From the NCBI GenBank assembly GCA_947652605.1, contig OX393577.1, positions 64,256,108-64,320,107 of the forward strand: DNA of 64,000 nucleotides. Direction: 5' to 3'. Source of the DNA: Elmis aenea. Lineage: Eukaryota; Arthropoda; Insecta; Coleoptera; Elmidae. The notes below the pieces were generated by a model. That model was not told where the DNA came from. It ran no database searches and saw only the letters and a list, made by a program, of their open reading frames with translations. Numbering within the stretch: position 1 is the stretch's first letter; each line of letters opens with the position of its first letter. Shown here in pieces: positions 59,837-64,000 of this stretch. The position numbers and the translations under genes are program-made.

Positions 59837-61021
59837 CAGGGACTAAAAACTAAAAAAATTCCGTTCGTTTCTGTTCGGAACGAAAACGAAATATATCGTG
59901 TTCGTTCTTTTCGTTCTAACCGAAAAAATTCTTTTTTCGTTTTCGTGAACCGAAATAATAACGGTTAAAACCGGTTTTACAATATTTTTTTTTGTCGTCA
60001 AAAAATCAATTTTTTTTCTAGTCACCACAACCCTCTATAAATACGATAACAATATTTGCGTCTCAACTAAAATATAAACGATGACGATGGGGTTTGATGC
60101 TCACGGACAGCATATTTTAGAGACTGGCGAACCATCGCCATATTAAATTTACCAAATCGTTAAACACATTAACATTTAACCATTTTATTAAGTTTAACAC
60201 CCGTAAGGTGCAAAAACACAACGTGATTAGGTTAAATTAGACACACGATCTTTATCTAAAAATATGAAAATATAAAAATATAGCAAGTGCTGTTTTAAAT
60301 TAGTTTTAGTACTAAAAATCTATGCATTTAAATTAAATAAGATTCTGCTATAATGATTTAAAAAGACAAAAGAATGAATTCAAGTGGATAATTTACTAAA
60401 TGTTGTAAATAAAAAAGATATTTAAAAAAAACTTATATTAACTTGAAATATACTTTAACTTTATAGTTTGTACATACCATACAATATTCATTTTCACATT
60501 CCGTTAAATCTTACTAGCAACACATCTTCCAATAAATCTTCTTTTACATTAGTCCTTTCCGAAGTAAGAATAAATTTTACTATTATTATGTCTAAATAAA
60601 ACATACACATTGATAATATATATCCAATCAAGTGTATATTCTATATTGATCATCCAATCAACAAATTAGAAAAAGATAATATCTTTACCGTTACTTGTGT
60701 TACACGAAATTGCATGTATAAACAATAAAGCTGTTAATACATATATTATGCATACGGAGAAAAGTGAAGCTCACTTATTTCAAGTGAGATTTTTTACTGC
60801 CTCGTGGAGTCTCCCCAGCACAGAAGGTAAATTCGCGTTTGTTTTTAACAAATAAAATTGAAATAGCGACAAAACCGGTTAAAACCGGTTAAAACCGGTT
60901 TTGGAAAATATTTATTTCGTTTTCGTTCTTGAACGAAAAATAATAATTTCGTTTTCGTTCTTAAAAAAATTTCGGTTAATTTCGTTTAACGTTTTCGTTT
61001 TCGTTCCGTTCTCAGTCCCTG
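59837..61021. mobile_element. hAT-type non-autonomous element with perfect 8-bp target duplication
   Basis: ATTTGAAG at 59829-59836 and 61022-61029 flanks termini CAGGGACTAAAAAC and (reverse complement) CAGGGACTGAGAACG. Subterminal regions are rich in CGAAAACGAAA/CGTTTTCGTTC motifs in opposite orientations and in AAAACCGGTT. An 8-bp duplication with CAGGG-type ends is diagnostic of hAT. The 1.18-kb interior has no recognised transposase, so it is non-autonomous. Confidence 0.9.
60871..60902 (+). promoter_or_regulatory. Three tandem AAAACCGGTT sites (Grainyhead-like consensus)
   Basis: Three exact AAAACCGGTT decamers in a row near the right end of the hAT element; another AAAACCGGTTTT lies at 59967-59978 near its left end. 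AACCGGTT is the known Grainyhead/GRHL binding consensus. Alternatively these are hAT transposase subterminal binding sites. Function is inferred only. Confidence 0.4.
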
Positions 61022-61029
61022 ATTTGAAG

Positions 61030-62005
61030 GGCTAATTTTATTGCATTTCAACTCTGGAGAGAGTTTTACCTGTATCAACATCCATTTTGTTTTTATTTTC
61101 AACAAAATTAATTCACAAATGTAATTGACTATACGGATAAGGTATACGTTTCATGCAGATTACGAAACATCTGAAAGTACTGACCATATTCACTTCACAC
61201 TTTAACATTTGAACTATGAATTTATGAATGAGTTTCAACATTATAATATTTATTACTCATCTCTCGGTGATTCATTTAAATAACGAGTTTAAACTGTTAA
61301 AATAGTGTATGAATGAACACGACCGTGCCCTCCCTATGCAATTATAAATCTTATAAAGTTGAATTGAAATCCTAGCCCCGAGCGCTTTGTATATTATAAC
61401 TATTATTGCTCAGTATAATTCACAAAATTCTTAAAGGAAACGCAGATTAAGAAACTGGGCTGAGTTTCCAACCATAAACATGTCAGTGTATTTAAGTTAT
61501 TTACATTGCGCGGACGTTTTTGAAATTTATTTTATTTGGATGTGTGGCGATAAAATCTCGTTAGTTTAATTATAATCATTGGACGGTTTTGTGTGTAAAG
61601 ATATTCGGACGTTATTTTTTCATTTGCATTTAAATTGCGGTGAAGAATAACCGAAACATTAAAAATTGTATTCCTTGCCCAAAATTATAGGTTGAAATTG
61701 TTCCATAAATTTTGCTACGATAATTTGTCGATACTTTAATGTGAATATTACGAGTACTAAGTTACATATTTTGTGTAACTTGCTTAAAAATTCATAAATT
61801 AGGATTTGCTGAAAACCAGGTGACTCCAAGTTTAGGAATAGAAAATGATTTACTTCGGAGAAAAATGCTTAATTTTTAATTTAAGGCTTTTCTTTATCCA
61901 TACGAACTTATTTTAAATATGTGTGTGTAGATTTGCGCATTAATATAAAAAAAGGTAGACAGACTATGGTTATACCGAACTATCATGTAACCATTGCAAG
62001 CACAA
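61030..62005. other. Non-coding DNA, nothing recognised
   Basis: A+T-rich; no feature supported. Confidence 0.4.
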
Positions 62006-62609
62006 TATGTTGTCGCCAAAATCTAATCAAGGCTGTGTTATGGCATCAAGAACATCAAAACTGAATGTTTTGCAGAGTTATAAGTACCACTGGCCATTTC
62101 CTTCGGAAAAATGGGAGAAAAACTGAAAAAGTTGAATAATAAAGGTAATTTTTGCGATCGCGTTGGCCATGAAACCAACAGAGATAAAATCGAAATTCTT
62201 CTATTTACCAATTCGCGCATTCTTTGCAAGTAAAATGGTGCAAAGTTTTTGAAAAAATCTTAAACGGTTCCGAAGAAAAACGCAAAAAACGAAGCTCTTG
62301 TAAAAACGGTTTCCTATGTTAAACGCCTATGCAAATTTTCGACGTTTTTCTCCGGAACCGTTTAAGATTTTTTCAAAAAATTTGCACCATTTTACTTGCA
62401 AAGGATGCGCGAATTGGTAAATAGAAGAATTTCGATTTTATTTCTGACGGTTTCATGGCCAACGCGATCGCAAAAACTACTTTTGTTATACAACTTTTCA
62501 GTTTTTCCCCTATTTTTCCGACAGAAATGGCCAGTGGCACGTATAACTCTGCAAAACATTTAGTTTTGATGTTCTTGATGCAATAAACATTGATTCTAGC
62601 GACAACATA
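62006..62609. mobile_element. 600-bp fold-back MITE with TGTTGTCGC ends
   Basis: TA|TGTTGTCGC and GCGACAACA|TA bound two ~280-bp inverted arms (about 62006-62285 and 62335-62609) with high similarity, for example GCATCAAGAACATCAAAACT and TTTGCGATCGCGTTGGCCAT. The short centre is ~50 bp. Non-coding. TA duplication and length fit a Tc1/mariner-type MITE. Confidence 0.8.
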
Positions 62610-63982
62610 TCATGATCTTTCGTGGTCAGTACATTTGTTAATTTTGTACAAAATACTCTTTTCTCAGTCAACAAGCTTATCGAATCATACATTTAAAAGC
62701 TGAATAATTTGCATTTCTTTTGTATTATTTAAAGAGAAAATGCTCAGTAAAATAACAATAAGATTAAAAAAAAACAATGCAGTAATTTTAGCTGTTGAAT
62801 AACTTTGAGAAGCACACAACCAATCGTAAAAACTCCTGTTCTAGACAATGTAATTGATTTTTTCTGTAATGGTATTGTTCTTCCGTGCTTAAGCACTGGT
62901 CAATATATTTCCCAACGTGTTAAACTCAAAATCAATACATTCCAATTTGCGAACGAGCATAAACCGTGCGCAGACGTAAATTTCCCTCGGGGCAATGGCT
63001 GAAGGTTTTCCCTGGCGCAAGCCCAGTAAAAACCACCCTCACTTTAGGGTAATTCAGGCGCAAGAAAGGCGAAAACGTATGCGCATTTCCGTCAACGCTG
63101 ATTCGTACACACGACATTTTCGTAATGGATTCAGACAAAGCTCTCGGCCCACTTGCTCTTGGCTAATGGCCGGGTCCATTATTTTCTCGCTTACAAAATG
63201 CTCTTGTATCGTTTATGTAGAAAGAAAATGTTATAAATAACAATTATTGTGTTTGCGCCACAATCTTTTGTTGATTGTGGGCAAGTAAATGTATGCATTC
63301 GATATTTGTATACGTTCATCTAATGAAAGGTTCTCCGAGCTAGAGGTATTACACAATTGTGAATGATTATAACAATAGGTTAAATAACTCGGAGCGCTTT
63401 TAACGTGTGGGCGTAAATTTGCAATTGTTGCGTTCTAAGAAGAGATTTAATAACGTATCATTTGATTTTTTTTGTAACCACCAGAGACAGATACATCTTC
63501 CCATTGTTGTTTTTTTTTGTGGCCGACACAGAGGTTGAAATTAAAAGTGCTAAATTTTGTAATTGATATTTAACACGTTTTGGGGGGACACACGTCAAAG
63601 CTAGCCTTGGAAGGAACAATAGAACAAATTTGTAGTAGATAGGCGATTATTTCGTTTCGTTGTTAAAACAGCTAGATACAGTATCGAATAGAGAATTGCG
63701 GTTAACCAACAATGCAATTACTCTTTACGATATTTTGTGGTCTATGAACAAAAACGGAAGAGTCATAACAATGCAGAATTGTTGAAAACGTTATTGGATC
63801 ATTTCTAGTGCAATAGAGCAAGTTCATGGCATTAGTTTTTACTTAAATTGTTTATTGGCTTGCTAAACTAAACAAGAATTGTGGGAAAGGTTGTTTTTAT
63901 ATTTTGAGCAAATTTAATTAAGACAGTGTAAATATGTGATTTTTACGCACCAATATGTATTAATCTAACCTTTAATTATAGT
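62610..63982. other. Non-coding DNA with a GC-richer island at ~62940-63200
   Basis: About 260 bp around 62940-63200 has many CG steps and higher G+C than its flanks (for example CGTGCGCAGACG, GCCTGAATTAC on the reverse). Open frames across it (62805-63002 and 62995-63240 plus; 62932-63138 minus) are motif-free. Candidate host regulatory or exon sequence. The remainder is A+T rich. Confidence 0.4.
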
Positions 63983-64000
63983 GTATTACATAACAAGAGT
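63983..64000 (+). repeat. Dispersed palindromic repeat, copy 3 (cut by window end)
   Basis: GTATTACATAACAAGAGT matches the left end of copy 1 (2955) in the same orientation; the remainder lies outside the window. Confidence 0.55.

Overview
The window is animal nuclear DNA, most likely from an insect. A beetle would fit the mix of repeats, but the sequence does not prove it. It is strongly A+T rich and has no operons, bacterial-type genes, tRNA or rRNA genes, or CRISPR. I found no convincing host protein-coding exon, so it reads as intergenic or intronic DNA dominated by transposable-element (TE) relics.

Two classes of element account for nearly everything recognisable. (1) Non-LTR retrotransposons (LINEs), all 5'-truncated. 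A CR1/Jockey-like RT fragment lies at 4830-6185 (-), with a 3'-end sister copy at 57152-57626 (+). RTE-like endonuclease or 3'-end fragments lie at 20760-21862, 25131-25260, 28801-29490, 33025-33885, 38110-38665 and 52985-53280 (+). An intact RNase H/zinc-knuckle end of an R1/LOA/I-type ORF2 lies at 26940-28058 (-). Jockey pieces lie at 54185-55160, with a 3'UTR-only sister at 58036-58190. A young Jockey copy at 48297-50375 has its 5' half inverted and is flanked by a matching 10-11 bp target duplication. (2) Cut-and-paste elements and their fold-back derivatives. At least eight have TA-flanked termini beginning (C/A)AGGGTG or a close variant: 808-1614, 7477-8249, 10026-10201, 11622-12879, 14539-16000, 38682-40193, 46751-47134 and 51308-52951. 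Unpaired or partial ends lie near 18595, 33019, 34717 and 58419. One of these (11622) keeps the N-terminal helix-turn-helix part of a mariner/IS630-type transposase, and another (38682) keeps the C-terminal catalytic part. Also present are a pogo-like element with a zinc-finger relic (3062-3977), a hAT element with a perfect 8-bp target duplication (59837-61021), a Harbinger-like MITE (30382-30943) and several smaller MITEs (10562, 47667, 62006).

The unexplained structures are mostly palindromes: a GC-rich CCCGGG/CTCGAG palindrome (15254-15398), a perfect 63-bp-arm palindrome (30236-30381), a 101-bp near-palindrome flanked by 10-bp direct repeats (37592-37747), a fold-back built from CAATTCTTCGCC tandem units (42852-43355), a 1.9-kb inverted-repeat block (35587-37507), and a ~105-bp dispersed palindromic repeat seen at 2955, 59655 and cut by the window end at 63983.

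No set of genes here works together as a pathway. The functional story is repeated retrotransposition and DNA transposition, including nested and abutting insertions. The stretches between elements (for example 16001-20759, 21863-25130, 43356-45289, 55161-57151) look like unique A+T-rich DNA. Two of them contain locally GC-richer islands (2390-2660 and 62940-63200) that are the best candidates for host regulatory or exon sequence.
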